Assembly (NCBI GenBank): GCA_002104905.1
Contig: MCFE01000534.1
Span: 1-61,581, forward strand
Length of the DNA: 61,581 nucleotides
Direction of reading: 5' to 3'
Source of the DNA: Basidiobolus meristosporus CBS 931.73
Lineage: Eukaryota > Basidiobolomycota > Basidiobolomycetes > Basidiobolales > Basidiobolaceae
The notes beneath the pieces are model-generated. The model saw only the letters and a list, made by a program, of their open reading frames with translations, was not told the origin of the DNA and did not search any database. Each line of letters starts with the position of its first letter. Positions within the stretch are counted from its first letter, which is position 1. Of the stretch, positions 1 to 13,796 are shown in pieces. A program made the position numbers and the translations under genes.

Positions 1-660
1 TATCGTAGAGAAACAGCCCATCATCCAATTCAACTGATGTGATTTCCTTCAGAATGTATGGCAAAGTGCACCCCCCCCCCACAACTCTACCAATAAATTA
101 TATTCGAACTAGTGCATTGATTTCAACTCGCATGGCTCAGCCAGGAATGATGCAGAGCACAAAGTATTGGTTGCTTGGAAATATTTACTGGATTGTTTCG
201 ACTTGAGCTACCGGGGTTGCTCTGGTGATGCTCGAGCGCCGGTAGATCAACTCAAATATGTTACAGATGTGAAGGGAGAATAAAATTGTAAATAGTCTTG
301 GAACGGATTCCGTCAACTAGTGCTTACTAACGGGAAAGTAAAAACGATGGCATTCATTACATTAAGTATGTGAAATGTGCGATTTCCGAATGATCAACGT
401 GAAGCCGAACTCTAGAAATCCATGAACCGCCCTCAAAAAACCAACTCATAAAGGATAATGTACATCCAAAAACTATGATACACAATGCAAAAAGATAAAT
501 GAAATACTAACGTCAAGAGGAGCGTTCTTCACCACTTTGGTTGCTTTAGATGGCGCATGTATCACCTCACAACTACGGATTGGAGCCTAAATTGCGGGAT
601 GCATCTTACATTCCATGAAGAAGCTAGCAGCATATCACCAACGAAGCGCACCCTCCGTGC
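1..660. other. Left flank without a recognised gene
   Basis: I see no supported coding region here. There is a C-homopolymer near position 70-80. The rest is probably 3' flank of the zinc-finger gene on the minus strand. Confidence 0.4.
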
Positions 661-1901
<1,241 letters not shown>

Positions 1902-4585
1902 TGTCTCAACGATAATATGAAGTTGTGGAAAAATAAAATACTGTAGACAGTGTAGTTTATGCCTTTGGCTTCGATTAACTGCAAGGCAGGTGATGCGGAT
2001 ATCAAATTGATAAAGAATTTTACGGGAAACTGAGGCAGATGCACCGAATTTATGGGACAAGTTACACAGAACTTCGATAATATGATACGGAAATACTGAT
2101 GAAATAGCCACTAGGAAGCCATACTAGTGGATAATTGACGGGTTGTTGGACCGCCTCAACTGACTCCCGTTCATTGGCCCGAGACACCAAAATTACCACA
2201 ATCTCGTCATTTCCTTGAATCGACTTCCTAATCCGTCACAGTATTGTATTGCATATATATTTGAAGCAAATATGCCTTACAAGAATCCATTTCCTGTATG
2301 GGATAAATATATGAGTGCCATTATATGATCCAGAATTGGGCTAATGCAGAGATACGGATAATTTCAGTTCCCATTCACCAACATCCCGACCATGGAAGTC
2401 GGGTCGTGATGGCTGCGAGTAGGGAACATATAGTGGGAATTAAGCGGCTCAGTGAGTAGGGAAAGGACATTGAATGTTGCAGGAGGTACCGTCCGTACCC
2501 AATGCGATTCAGGAATTCTTCGGATATCCTGCATCAACAGGTCCCATCAAGGGACTAATATATCGGAGCAAGATATGGAATAGATTGTGGCTTGGATTGG
2601 TCAATCGGTTTTATTTTCGGTGAACGCAACATGGTGCACTGTCGGCCATAAGTAGGCCCCACTTCGAGCTGGTGGGTAAATATGCTTACCAATAGTGCTT
2701 GCAGAGCTGCTTATGATTTACCTCGCTGATGGCCACACCTACTGCATTCAAGTGAATGCTCTAGACATGTTACCGCCGATTTAAGGGTGCTGGATATGGA
2801 TGCCGTTTCAATCCAGCTCCCAGAATTCAGTAAAGCGAGACTGATTGGGGGGTGCCACGGGGCTTGTGGTTGGACTTGTGAATAGGCCTTCACAAGCGTA
2901 TCCTGCCCCCCGCCATGGATATGCCAACGCCAGCATCACTTGTGACAAACGTCTGCATTGAAGGATAGCCTTGGTCATCGTGAGCCTGTTTTTAAAACCT
3001 GTTATCGCATTGGCGAAACCTGTGTCTGATGGAATATGGGGTGTTTCGACCTCAACCCAGTCATGCACCAACTCATTTCCTAGATGGTAAGCTGAGTGCA
3101 GGCTTGAAGAGTGAGTCATCCATAGCTGATTGCGGAGTAACATAGGAGTTTAAATTTGTCAATGACGCAGCGAAAGCTGCCTTGGGCGTTAGACAGAATG
3201 CGTCATCCAGCCATACGGCGAGAGCACCGGGCGATCAAAATGCACCCCAATTCCTGTGCAACATAAATGGGTTGATCGAGATCTCTTTTTTACCACTGAA
3301 GGCACCCTTGGGGCGGACTACAGCTTCTGGGAATGCAAGAGTCTAAAGAGGTATGTGGCTTCGATGGTGGAATCCTTATAGGAGGTGGCTCCTGATCTTC
3401 AGCCCGCGCCTCTATTGGCTGGAACAGTAGTCAGCGTATCCGTATCAATAGGTGCTGGAATTTAAACATATTAGTAAGGTATGCGGGCACCACGTGATTC
3501 GTCTGCCGTTGCTCTCCCCGCTGGCGTGAAGGGGTGGCCAATAGGAGCAGGGCACACTGAATCTAGAACTGAGGTTGATTGAATCTCATATACGAGATTG
3601 ATGTTGAAAGAATCCACATCCGTTGACTTGCTGGTGTCTTTTTGGTAGCCCCAGATGATGCTAATTAAATGCTGGACGTGTGCAGTCCAATTAATTCATA
3701 GTGAGACTCAGTTGTAGAGGGTTAAAGGCATGTACGAAGGCTTCATTAGGCACGAACTAACTAAGGCGATTTTACCGGGGTTCACGTACTCGAGTGCGTC
3801 CCCAAAAATCGTTTGTTCACCAGATGGTCATGATGATATATGTAAGATGGAGCGGTAGGGCCGATTGAAACAATCTACCATGTGAAACGGCAAGTGACTT
3901 CAACTCGCATAATCAAGGATTCAGTCCTGATTACCTGTTGCTACTCCAGTGTTCCTAATTCAAGTTCAATAGTCAACATCCCCACACACACAATGTGATA
4001 TGTACATATACGAGCCATTGAGATAGTACTCTGCACCTATATTAAACTACAGTGTTTCATGTGAGGTGTTGCCGTGTTGCTCACGCCATTCAGGTGACAG
4101 AGGACTATTTCGTCTATTGTGGATGGGATAGATTATGCTGCGAACTACAATATATGTATAGATTCATGTCTTACCGAAGCATATCACGTAGTGATGGTGT
4201 GGCATTTGTTGATGTAGCCCCAGCGAGCAGGCAGGCCCCTGGCACGCACTGGTAAGTCAATATATTCCTTAAAAATACTGAGGCATGCGAGCTCAATCAA
4301 TTCTAAAACCATACAAATCACTCCATTACGAGTGTACAGTATGCGTTGATATCCTTCTGCCCAAACTTGGCTCCAACGTAAAAGCAGAATCAGTGAGGCT
4401 TAGCAATACTCATCCTTGGACTGTACATATATAAGCGAAGCCTATATCAAACCCGCAAACCTAATCAATTAAATTATTAGCATTCAGTTGTTTTCTACGT
4501 TTCCCGACAGCCCCAGATTCCGAATAAATTCCATTCCCTAAATTTAGTGATAGGATATCAATTTCCATTCACTTCAGTCTTAATA
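1902..4585. other. Long intergenic stretch, nothing recognised
   Basis: Only short frames without recognisable domains occur here. The part next to 1901 should hold the promoter of the zinc-finger gene and the part next to 4586 that of the Tra2-like gene. I found no convincing RNA gene or repeat. Confidence 0.35.
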
Positions 4586-5587
4586 ATGACTTCGAATGGG
4601 GAGGTAGGTGGCGCTATTGATATCCCAAGACATCATTCATGACGCTTTTTAGCACCTAGACCTTAGTCTTCCAAATCGCGAAATATCCATTGACAAGAGC
4701 GTATCCAGGGATATCCGTTCGAAAGGCTTTTCTGGAGTTCGTCAAAACGAGAGGTCACCTGAAAGGTCTCGCCGTCGAGGTCGATCCAGAGATGGTCGCG
4801 ATAGACATCATCATAGGCTAAGAGACAGGTCCAAGGATAGACCACATGAAAGGCAACGCAATTTATCCAACAGATACCACAAACATCGTGATTCCCGAGG
4901 TAGTCAACGTCGTGATTCCAGGTTTGGTTTTATTCCGAGTGACTATTCCGGTCCTTCCCTTCTTAAAGTCTCCTCATTTTTAGATCTCGAAGCCCTTCCA
5001 GAAGGAAGCATCAGGACAGCAATCTCCTAAAAAGAAAGGTACGGAGCGCTGCTGTATTTCAAGCATTATGTCTAACTCTTATCCTCAGGAGACCCCTCCT
5101 CCGTCAAAAGTCTTGGGTGTTTTCGGACTGAGTTTACACACTCGTGAGCGAGATCTTGAGGAGCTGTTTGACGAGTTTGGCAAGCACGAGAGTGTTACCA
5201 TTGTGTACGATCACAGGGTACCTATTCCAAAAGCTATAGTCTACCTGCTAAATCCTGTGCATAACTTCCTGCCTATAGACAGACCGCTCCCGCGGGTTTG
5301 GGTTTGTTAGCTTCGAGTATGAAGAAGACGCAGTTAGGGCGAAGGAGAAAACCAATGGCTTGGTAGGTGGATTACAGTATTGACTTTGTACTATGTAGTT
5401 GATTCCATTATCATATCAGGAGCTTCACGGTAGACGGATTCGAGTTGACTTTTCAATGACCCAGAAGCCGCATTCACCCACTCCAGGGCAGTATATGGGT
5501 AGACAGACAGAACGCCCTCCGGGTCAACATTATCAACCCAGATCATGGTCTAGGTCCAGATCGAGGGGAAGGAGTCACTCTCGTTAA
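4586..5587 (+). CDS. tra2: Tra2-like SR splicing factor (RRM flanked by RS regions)
   Basis: RNA-binding splicing regulator of the transformer-2 family, expected in the nucleus. Exon model: 4586-4607, 4660-4921, 4984-5038, 5089-5217, 5279-5362 and 5420-5587, giving 239 aa in one continuous frame. Residues about 20-110 are an RS/RD-rich region. The RRM follows, with RNP2-like VFGLSL and RNP1 RGFGFVSF (this exon starts with DRSRGFGF). It ends in [12 protein letters not shown], and the Tra2-typical linker [11 protein letters not shown] comes next, before a short C-terminal RS tail ([12 protein letters not shown]). That linker separates Tra2 from generic SR proteins. The first exon is only 22 nt and its donor is the least certain part of the model. 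The in-frame ATG at 5068 lies in an intron and is not the start. Confidence 0.88.
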
Positions 5588-6062
5588 CCTGCAATGTGTT
5601 CAGCCTGTAATTGCAACCTGTTTTCTGAGTCTCTTGTGTCCGAACAACTTGCACCTGCCTTTCTTGATGTTCAAAATTTCAACTATAGCAAGCATATAGT
5701 AGCAGCCTTTCCCTCAAATGATTATCAAGGCCAAGTGACTCAGAAGTAAACATCGCCTTCACTGACTTAATGACTGCTAACTTATCTACAATAACACTCA
5801 CAGATCAATGGATGTTTGATTGTGATGAGATCCTGGAATACTACCATTTTCTCAGATGCTTTTTGTATATAATCTATACCAGGTGAGTTCTTAGTCACTT
5901 TATTCCTATGATAACTGTAGGAGCAGATTATCATACCATTGCCTCCTGGACACTAATCTTTTATCTACCACCATAGCTCACAAGAGCTATTGTCAAAGAT
6001 ATCAGACCTTCAATGCTTCTCTAGCAGTTCTGGATATATACTTTTTATAGAAACCTACCAGC
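5588..6062. other. Transition from gene 3' flank to repeat-rich DNA
   Basis: No gene is seen. AT-rich sequence here leads into the first copia LTR. Confidence 0.4.
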
Positions 6063-7033
6063 TGTTGTAGAAATCTGTAATTGCACCTAGATATTCACCC
6101 AACTTAGTCACTTACATTGTTTCCTACTAATCTTAGAGAATTCCAAGCAAATTCCTTACTGGCATCTACTTGGAGTATTTCACCAAAACATCAGGTGACC
6201 AGAACAGCAAGATCCTCAAAGATGTCCAAACAGCCCTACACTTTGCACACATCTTTCTAAGATCTTCCTAAGTACATCTACGTGCTCATTCCTTCAAGTA
6301 CTTGTGAAAGTATAAATATCACTTTTTCACTCAATATATCATTAAGTGAAAATTACTGTTCTCCCAATCATTTCCAATATCTCCCAAACTCTTACAACAG
6401 ACTATGAGCCCCAAGCTGTCACCATCTGGAATGCCTACTGCTCACATCACTGTGATTTTTTCCCCTCTACTGCAAGTTCAATGGATTTAACTACTAAATA
6501 TAGAAGATGAATATGAAGATGCTGCTACAGGAAGGAGGCACTTGGAATATTGCTATGGGAAAAGAAGCCTTAGGTACACAAGAAAGAACAGAGCGCCTTT
6601 AACTGCATTTGTCTAAATGCTAAAGACAAATTGCAAACTCAATGTGCAAGAGCAAAAACAGCAAAGAATGCCTGGAAGGCATTAGAAAACATCAATCAGT
6701 CATGTTCCGCTGATAAGAAAATGCATTGTGAACAAAAATCCTTTATCACCAAGATGCTCTCAGGTAAAGAAATGTAGATTTAGTCAACCAGATCAACCTG
6801 TAGGTTGATGAAATGGAATTTATGGGCTTACAAGCTACTGATAATGATGCAATAGCTACCATCATACATAGCCAGACAGACAAGTCTCAGGGCTTTGTAT
6901 CAGCTGTAGAGTCCAGAAGTGAGGACTTGACCTTAAATGGTGCATATAAAAGGCTCCTGGATATGGATTCAAAAAAATCAGCTGCCATTGAGAAGGAAAA
7001 AGAAGATTCAATAAGCAAGGATAACCACCAAAG
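6063..7033 (+). mobile_element. Copia-type element, 5' LTR plus gag relic
   Basis: 6063-6399 is an LTR of the family I call LTR-A (TGTTG...CAACA ends, TATA-like GTATAAATA near 6310). It is followed at once by a decayed primer-binding site (ACTATGAGCCCC) and by gag remnants. The clearest piece is 6813-7073, whose residues resemble the UBN2/copia gag region (EDLTLNGAYKRLLD), matching the minus-strand gag at 11575-11907. The element is cut at 7033 by a solo LTR of a second family. Confidence 0.75.
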
Positions 7034-7378
7034 TGTTGCAACTATTGAGTTGTCACCCAAGTATTCATGCTAACTTAGTCACATAGTCTTATTCAGTGAT
7101 TAGCCTTCTGTCCTGACCAAGTTTCTTGTTGGGATTTACTTCAATGTTAATACTTTATTATAAGATACCCAGATTATGAGCATTCTCAAAGTTGCCCAAA
7201 AGTCCTCAAATTTTGCACCCATATTCTTGGGACCTTCCTTAGCTAACATCACACATTTGCTTGCTCTAATGATTGAATATACAAATACCATAGTTTTGAT
7301 CAATAAACTCACATGTGAATAACTTGTAAATCCTCTAGTTCTCCACATCACTTCCAATACTCCTCATAATTTGCAACA
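7034..7378 (+). mobile_element. Solo LTR, family LTR-B, with CAAAG target duplication
   Basis: A 345-bp sequence with TGTTG...CAACA ends is flanked by CAAAG at 7029-7033 and again at 7379-7383, a perfect 5-bp target-site duplication. It is related to LTR-A but distinct; further copies lie at 9846-10194 and 47994-48340. An AATAAA-type signal lies near its 3' end. Confidence 0.85.
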
Positions 7379-7810
7379 CAAAGGGGTATCTTTTAGTAGA
7401 TCTTCTGTCTTCTAAACTTTGTCCCCAATCAGCATCAGAATATCCCACAAGATCCTTCTGTGAATCCCAATTGGTGTACCATGGAGAGATTTTAGTAGTT
7501 TCTTTTAGGTATTTAAAAATCTGCTTAATGGATGCAATATGATTAGATCCACAGTTATGATTATGCCAGCTGACAACCCCCTCTGAACATGAGATATCTG
7601 AGTGTGTTCTAAGCTTGATATGTATCAAATTGCCAGCCACAGATTGTTAAGGGATTTCTGGGCTTTCAGATGGCACCAAGCTCACTTGAATTGACTGTGT
7701 TTGACCTTGTTGAGGTTTGTTTCCATTGGGGTAGCTGCCTGTTTACAGTCTTTCATTTGGCACTTCTTTGGTATAACTTAAATATACTTGGACTGACTTA
7801 GGGTGATAGT

Positions 7811-8159
7811 TGTTGTAAGAGTCTTGGAGATATCGGAAGTGATTGGGAGAACAAGTAAATTATGTGGTTTTCACTTAATGATTTATTGAATGTAAAAGTG
7901 GTATTTATACTTTTACCTGGTCTTGGCATTACAAACACATAGAATAGGTTAAGGAAGGTCCCAAGAACATGTGTGCAAAGTTTGGGGCTGTTTGGACAAC
8001 TTTGAGAATTTTCATGTTCTGGGTACCTGGCATTTTGGTGCAGATATTATAAGTAAATCCCGACAAGGAATTTGGTCAGTATTCTCTAGGATTTGAAGGT
8101 GATGATCTAAGTGACTAAGTTAGGTGAATATTTAGGTGGAAATACAAATTTTTACAACA
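7811..8159 (-). mobile_element. Solo LTR-A inside copia RT, TSD ATAGT
   Basis: 349 bp with TGTTG and CAACA ends, flanked by ATAGT at 7806-7810 and 8160-8164. It lies inside the RT region of the older minus-strand copia element and is therefore younger than that element. Confidence 0.88.
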
Positions 8160-9758
8160 ATAGTCTGGGCACTTCTGTCTAAGGAGAACTTTATCCTTAA
8201 ATGGTAACTGATCACTCCTATATCAGACATCTTGAACTCCTTAGATAAGCTAGATTTAGTCTATTCCTATGTTTCTTGGTCATTAGTGGCTATTGTAAGT
8301 TCATTAGCACATAGTGCCTATGGAGCTATATTTTCTCTATCTGACTTATAGTAGAAACTATAATCAGCAGTACTGCATTGGAAACTCAAAGACTCCAAAT
8401 AACAATCTATCTTGCAGTTACAGGCTCTTGGTGATTGTTTAAGTGCCATCGTTAAGCTTGCATTCCAAATGGGGGTTATTTTGGTCATCAGATCCATCAG
8501 ACTGGTTCATGTACATGTCTATATCAAGTTTCCCACTGAAAATGCAGATTTTACATCCATATGACTTGTAAAAAACTGTCATTTGGCTGCAATAGCTACT
8601 GTTAATCTGATGGAATTAAACTTGGCTACTGGTACAAAGGTGTCAGTATAGTCAAGTCCTTTTGTTTGAAGGTACTCTTTGGCCACAAGTCTTGCTTTGT
8701 ATTTCCCATTTGTACCATCAGCCTTGTATTTTGTCTTGAAGACCAATCTGCATCCAACTGATTTTCAGTTGATTGGTAATTTAACCAAGTCCCCAGTTTG
8801 ATTTTCATTCAGGGCCTGATACTCCTCAGTCATTGCAGATCTCCAAAACTTTGTCTGAGGGCTATTAAGGGCCTCATTTACAGTCTGGGGCTCATCAATA
8901 CAGACTGAATAGGCATAGGCCAAGTTTGTACCCTGATTGATATAGTAACTAGTGCTATTTCTGGACTGTTTGGATCTTCTGGCCTGGAATACTAGAATAA
9001 TCACTTCTGGGTTATTTCTGGGTATTAATTCAGGCTGAACCATGGGTGTAGAGTCATTTGGAGTGAAAAAATCTTAATTTCTTTGCTCTGATTCAACCTC
9101 AACTATTGGTGGGCCTGAGATCAGATTTTTGTCATCATTTGATGCCAATTTTTGTGAAAAATTTGGATTTCTTCAAACTACACATCTCATGAATTATGTG
9201 GCTTCTTGGCTTTTGTATTGTAGAGTCTGTATGCTTCACTTTGATTGCAGTAGCCCATAAACATGCATTTAACACTTTTTGTCTCACGTTTAGTCTGATT
9301 ACCTGGCAATTTTTTGGCATATAGTGTACACCCCAATATTCTTAGATGTTCTGAACTTGCTTGGCATCCATACTAAGCCTCAAATGAATCAGAATCATTA
9401 AGCCTTCTTTAATAACTCCTATTGTAAGTTATACAGCTGTGGCAATTGATTCCACCCAAAAATTATATGATAATTTTTGATCATGGTTCATATATATGGC
9501 CATATCATTAATTGACCTATTTGCATGTTCTACCTCTCTGTTTTGCAGTGGGGAGTATAGTATAGTAGTCTCTTGCTTCATCCCATGAATTCTGCCAAAG
9601 TGGATGAAGAGTTTTGAGGTGTATTCTTCACCATTGTCAGAGCAAATTTTCTTGAATTTTTTGCCAGTTTCTCTCTCCACTATGGCCTTGCACTCTCTGA
9701 GCCTAGACAGAGCTTCCACCTATCTTTTCATTAAGTAGACCCATGTATATCTTGTGTA

Positions 9759-10452
9759 TGTTGATAGAGTCTATTGGAAGTCATTGTGGTAACAAGTAGA
9801 TCATGTGGTTTCACTCAATAATATATTGAATGTGAAAGTAGTGTTTGTTGTAATTATTAAGTTGTCACCTAAATATTCATGCTAGCTTAGTCACATAGAT
9901 CTTATTCTTTGATTAGCATTCTCTCCTGACCAAATTTCTTGTTGGGATTTACTTAGAATATTCTCACCAAATTATCAGGTACCCAGATTATGATCTTTCT
10001 CAGAGTTGTCCAAAAGCCCCCAAATTTTGCACACATATTGTTGGGACCTTTGTTAACAGGCTCTTCATGTTTGTTTGCTCTACTTTATCAAGTGTATAAA
10101 TACCATACTTTTGATCAATAAATCTACAAGTGAAAAACATGTAAATCCTCTAGTTCTCTACATCACTTCCAACACTCCTTGGAATATTGCATCAGTGGTA
10201 ATATTTTTACATGGTCTTGGCAAGACAAAAGCAAAGCATAGGTTAGGAAAGGCTCCAAGAGCATGTGTGCAAAGCTTGGGGCTGTTTGGATAACTTTGAG
10301 AATTTTCATGGCCTGGGTACCTGATACTTTGGATAAAATATTCAAAGTATATCCCAACAAGGATTTGATCAGTATTCTCTAATATTTGCAGGTATTGATC
10401 TCAGTGGCTGAGTCAGGTGAATATTTAGGTGGAACCACAAACCCTTACAGCT
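9759..10452 (-). mobile_element. Decayed LTR-A split by an LTR-B insertion
   Basis: The two halves, 9759-9845 and 10195-10452, are one LTR-A copy with decayed ends and an imperfect flanking duplication (GTGTA at 9754-9758, GTATA at 10453-10457). It sits inside the integrase region of the minus-strand copia element, giving three nested generations of insertion here. Confidence 0.7.
9846..10194 (+). mobile_element. LTR-B copy nested inside LTR-A
   Basis: About 349 bp, starting TGTTG and ending in a degenerate GCATCA. It is flanked by GTGTT (9841-9845) and GTGGT (10195-10199), a 4-of-5 duplication. TATA-like GTATAAATA and AATAAA signals lie at about 10095 and 10120. Confidence 0.75.
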
Positions 10453-11253
10453 GTATAACCATTGATAAAAGTGATTGATAGTTCATCCCACTGAAGGGTA
10501 AATTTGGCATAGGTCCATACAGTTCTGAGTGAATTAGCTCTATTTTCTCTTAGTTTTGATTTGCCCAGAGCCCTAGAATGGCTGCCTTGCTTGTTTCCCA
10601 TATATGCAGGCTTCACAGTGCTTCAAACTAGCTGGAGATACATTGTTACTTCAGAAAGTAGCTGATATTTCATCATTTTGCACAAATATTCAAAATTGAT
10701 GTATCCAGATCTCCTGTGCCAAAGTATTGGTGTTTCTTCATTTAAGTTACTTATATTGGCTTCCAGATATGATGAAATATAAGTCAACTTGTACTAATTT
10801 TGATCTCTGACACCCAGAGCAACATGGGCACCATTTTGATTGGTGGTCCTGTATCCAGAATTGTCAAAGCTGAAACTGAGTCCTTCTGCTGTGGCCTTGC
10901 TTACAGATAGTAAATTCTTGGCTATTTCTGGCACAAATAATACTTCTTTGAAGGCAAGTGAGTGGCTTCCACCACTGTTTCTAAGGTTTACTTGAAGAGT
11001 TCCTTCTCCCGCTGCATCAAGTGTTTTATCATCACCCATGAAAACCTTCTTCATTGGAATTTCTTGATACTGGATAGAAAGTTTTTTATGGTGTGTAAAG
11101 TGTTGAGATGCTCCAGAGTCAATACACCATATGTGAGAATCCTTTTTTGTAGTCATCTTTGTGCAGATATGAATAGTCTATCCTCAGTTGTTGCAGTGTT
11201 TCTATATTCAGGCTTTTTCTGCTGCCTGTCTCTTTTGAGGCACAGGTCTTATG

Positions 11254-11602
11254 TGTTGTAAGAGTCTTGGAGATATTGGAAGTGATTTGGAGAACAAGTA
11301 GATTATGTGGTTTTCACTTGATGATTTATTGAATATAAAAGTGGTATTTATACTTTTACCTGGTCTTGGCATTACAAACACGTAGAATAGGTTAAGGAAG
11401 GTCCCAAGAACATGTGTGCAAAGTTTGGGGCTGTTTGGACAACTTTGAGAATTTTCATGTTCTGGGTACCTGGCATTTTGGTGAAAATATTCTAAGTAAA
11501 TCCCGACAAGGAATTTGGTCAGTATTCTCTAGGATTTGAGGGTAATGATCTAAGTGACTAAGTTAGGTGAATATTTAGGTGGAAATTACAAATTTTACAA
11601 CA
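11254..11602 (-). mobile_element. Solo LTR-A between gag and protease, TSD TTATG
   Basis: 349 bp with intact TGTTG and CAACA ends. TTATG at 11249-11253 is repeated at 11603-11607. Its sequence is very close to the copies at 7811, 42604 and 46300, so this subfamily was active relatively recently. Confidence 0.9.
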
Positions 11603-12689
11603 TTATGTGTGTCCTTTCCTTTGCTGTAGTTGCAAAATAAGTTACTATTGCCTTTAGAGGGTCTTGAATACCTCTTTTGTTGGTCATCAATGCTTATTAA
11701 AGGATTTTCTTCTTCCTTCTTATAGTTGATTGATTTTCTAAATTCTTCATCCAGGAGGCTTTTATATACATAATTCAAGGTCAAGTCTTCAGTTCTGGAC
11801 TCTAGGGATAATACAGGACCCTGAAACTTGTCTGTCAGGCTATTCAGGATGGTAACTATCACATCCTCATCTGTGGTTGATATGCCCACAGATTTCATCT
11901 CACCCACCAGCAGTGTAGTTCTTTAAATTAGATTCTTCATATCATCTCATGGCAGCATCTTTGTAGTAGAGAAGTTTTTTTTCTGAGATACATTTTTTGA
12001 TCAGCTAAGCATAATTGGTAGGTGTATTCTAATGCCTTTCAGACATTAATTGCTGTTTTTGCACTTGAGCATTATATTAGTAATTAGTCTTTAACATTAA
12101 GGCAAATGCAGTCAAGGGCACTCTGTTCTTTCTTCTGGTACTTTTAAGGTTTCCTCTCCCACATTTTTAGGAGGGCATACTTCTTCCATTACAATATCTC
12201 ATAGGCTTCTTTCTTTTCTCAGCACCTTCTTCACCCTCCACACTTGATAGTTAGCTCCATCCAACTTTTCAGCAGAGGGAAAACTTCCAGTAGTAGCAGT
12301 AGTACACATTACACAGAGTGACAGCTTAGGGCTCACAATCTGCTGTAAGAGTCTTGGAGATATTGGAAGTAATTGGGAGGACAAGTTAATTATGTGGCTT
12401 TCATGTCATGGTTTATTTAATGTAAAAGTAATATTTATACTTTTACATTATCTTGGCATAACAAACATGTAGAATAGGTCTGGGAATATGCCAAGAACAT
12501 GTGTGCAAAGTGTGTGGTTGCTTGGACAACTTTGAGAATTTTCATGCTCTGGGTACTGGGTATTTTAGTGAGAATATTTGAAGTAAGTCCCAACAAGGAA
12601 CTTGGTCAGTATTCTCTAGAATTTGTAGGTAATGATCTACATGATTAAGCTCTATGAGTATTTAGGTGGAATTACAAATTTTCATAACA

Positions 12690-12988
12690 GATTATATGAC
12701 ATTCACTTAATGATTTACTGAATGCAAAACCGGTACTTATACTGTCACATGGTCTTGGCAAAACAAATACATAAAATATGTCTAGAAAGGTCCCAAGAGC
12801 CTGTGTGCACAGCCTGAGTCTGTTTGGACTGCATTAAGAAATTTCATGCTCTGGGCACTTGACATTTTGGTCAAAATATCACAGGTGAATCCTAACAAGG
12901 AATTTGGTCAGAATTCTCATGGATTTGCAGGTAATGATCTGTGACTAGATTAGGGGCATATTCAGGTGTAATGATAAGGTTTGCAACA
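12690..12988 (-). mobile_element. Partial LTR-A, minus orientation
   Basis: It resembles LTR-A from its internal GATTATGTGG-like position to a terminal GCAACA and lacks the first ~50 bp. It abuts the 5' LTR of the minus-strand copia element, which suggests LTR-into-LTR insertion. Confidence 0.65.
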
Positions 12989-13330
12989 ATTTTCATCATA
13001 ACACCAGGCACCAAATCATGAGAAATCTCAAAGTTGTCTAAACAGCCACATTCATTACAGCCCAGGTAAAAGTACAAATACTACTTTTACATTGAGCATA
13101 TGATCTGGTGAAAGCCACAAAATATAAATGTTCCCAAAATCACCAGCAACATCTCCAAGACTCTTGCAACAGGTTATGAGCCCCAAGCTGCCACTCTCTG
13201 GGATGTCTGCTACTGCAATTACTGAATTTTTCCCAATGCAGAAAAGTTGAATGGATCTATCTACCAAGCTGTGAAGGTGAAGATGAAGATGCTGCTGAAG
13301 CTTATTGCGTTGCTACAGGGTATTCACCCA
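12989..13330 (+). mobile_element. Truncated LTR-A plus primer-binding site and gag start, plus orientation
   Basis: The 3' half of an LTR-A copy ends in GCAACA at 13171. It is followed immediately by GGTTATGAGCCCC (13172-13184), the best-preserved primer-binding site in the window, then by the start of a gag leader with the characteristic GAAGGTGAAGATGAAGATGCT stretch. It is truncated on both sides. Confidence 0.7.
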
Positions 13331-13447
13331 AAATTTAATTTGAAAGATATTAGCCAATTCTTATAATTAGTGAAAGTGTGGAAGTTATCAATATTTTCTA
13401 AATAGTCCAAATGTTGCACACAGCTTCCCAGAGTCAAGAGAACACTA

Positions 13448-13796
13448 TGTTGTAAGAGTCTTGGAGATATCAGAAGTGATTTGGGAGGACAAGTAGATTA
13501 TGTGGTTTTTGCTTGATGATTTATTGAATGTAAAAGTAGTATTTATACTTTTACATGGTCTTGGCATTACAAGCATGTAGAATAGATTAAGGAAGGTCCG
13601 AAGAACATGTGCGCAAGTTTGGGGCTGTTTGGATAACTTTGAGAATTTTCATGTTCTGGGTGTCTAGTATTTTGGTGAAAATATTCTAAGTAAATCCCAA
13701 CAAGAAATTTGGTCAGTATTCCCTAGGATTTGAAGGTAATGATCTAAGTGACCAAGTTAGGTGAATATTTAGGTGGAATTACGAATTTTTACAACA
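13448..13796 (-). mobile_element. Solo LTR-A, near-perfect TSD
   Basis: 349 bp with TGTTG...CAACA ends, flanked by CACTA (13443-13447) and CATTA (13797-13801), a 4-of-5 duplication. It marks the right edge of the first retroelement cluster. Confidence 0.82.

Larger units (their letters stand above)
7379..12689 (-). mobile_element. Decayed Ty1/copia retrotransposon, gag to RNase H, minus strand
   Basis: Read on the minus strand, the order is: 5' LTR-A 12689-12341; primer-binding site next to it (about 12328-12340, complement reads ATTGTGAGCCC); gag N-terminus (LDGANYQVWRVKK near 12260); gag 11907-11608; protease 11156-10794 with IDSGASQHFTH; integrase pieces 10616-10456 and 9719-9429 (CSDNGEEYTS, HGMKQE); the start of RT at 9043-8765 (FWRSAMTEEYQALNENQT); and RNase H 7640-7384 (VGYSDADWG, DRRSTKRYPF). 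The frame is broken many times and the body is interrupted by solo LTRs at 7811, 9759 and 11254. No intact 3' LTR is visible; the left end joins a plus-strand gag relic at about 7384. The element is dead. Confidence 0.85.

Noticed and set aside
5068-5088. RRM protein starting at ATG 5068
   Set aside because: The RS-rich exons upstream join in frame at 5089, so this ATG is intronic.
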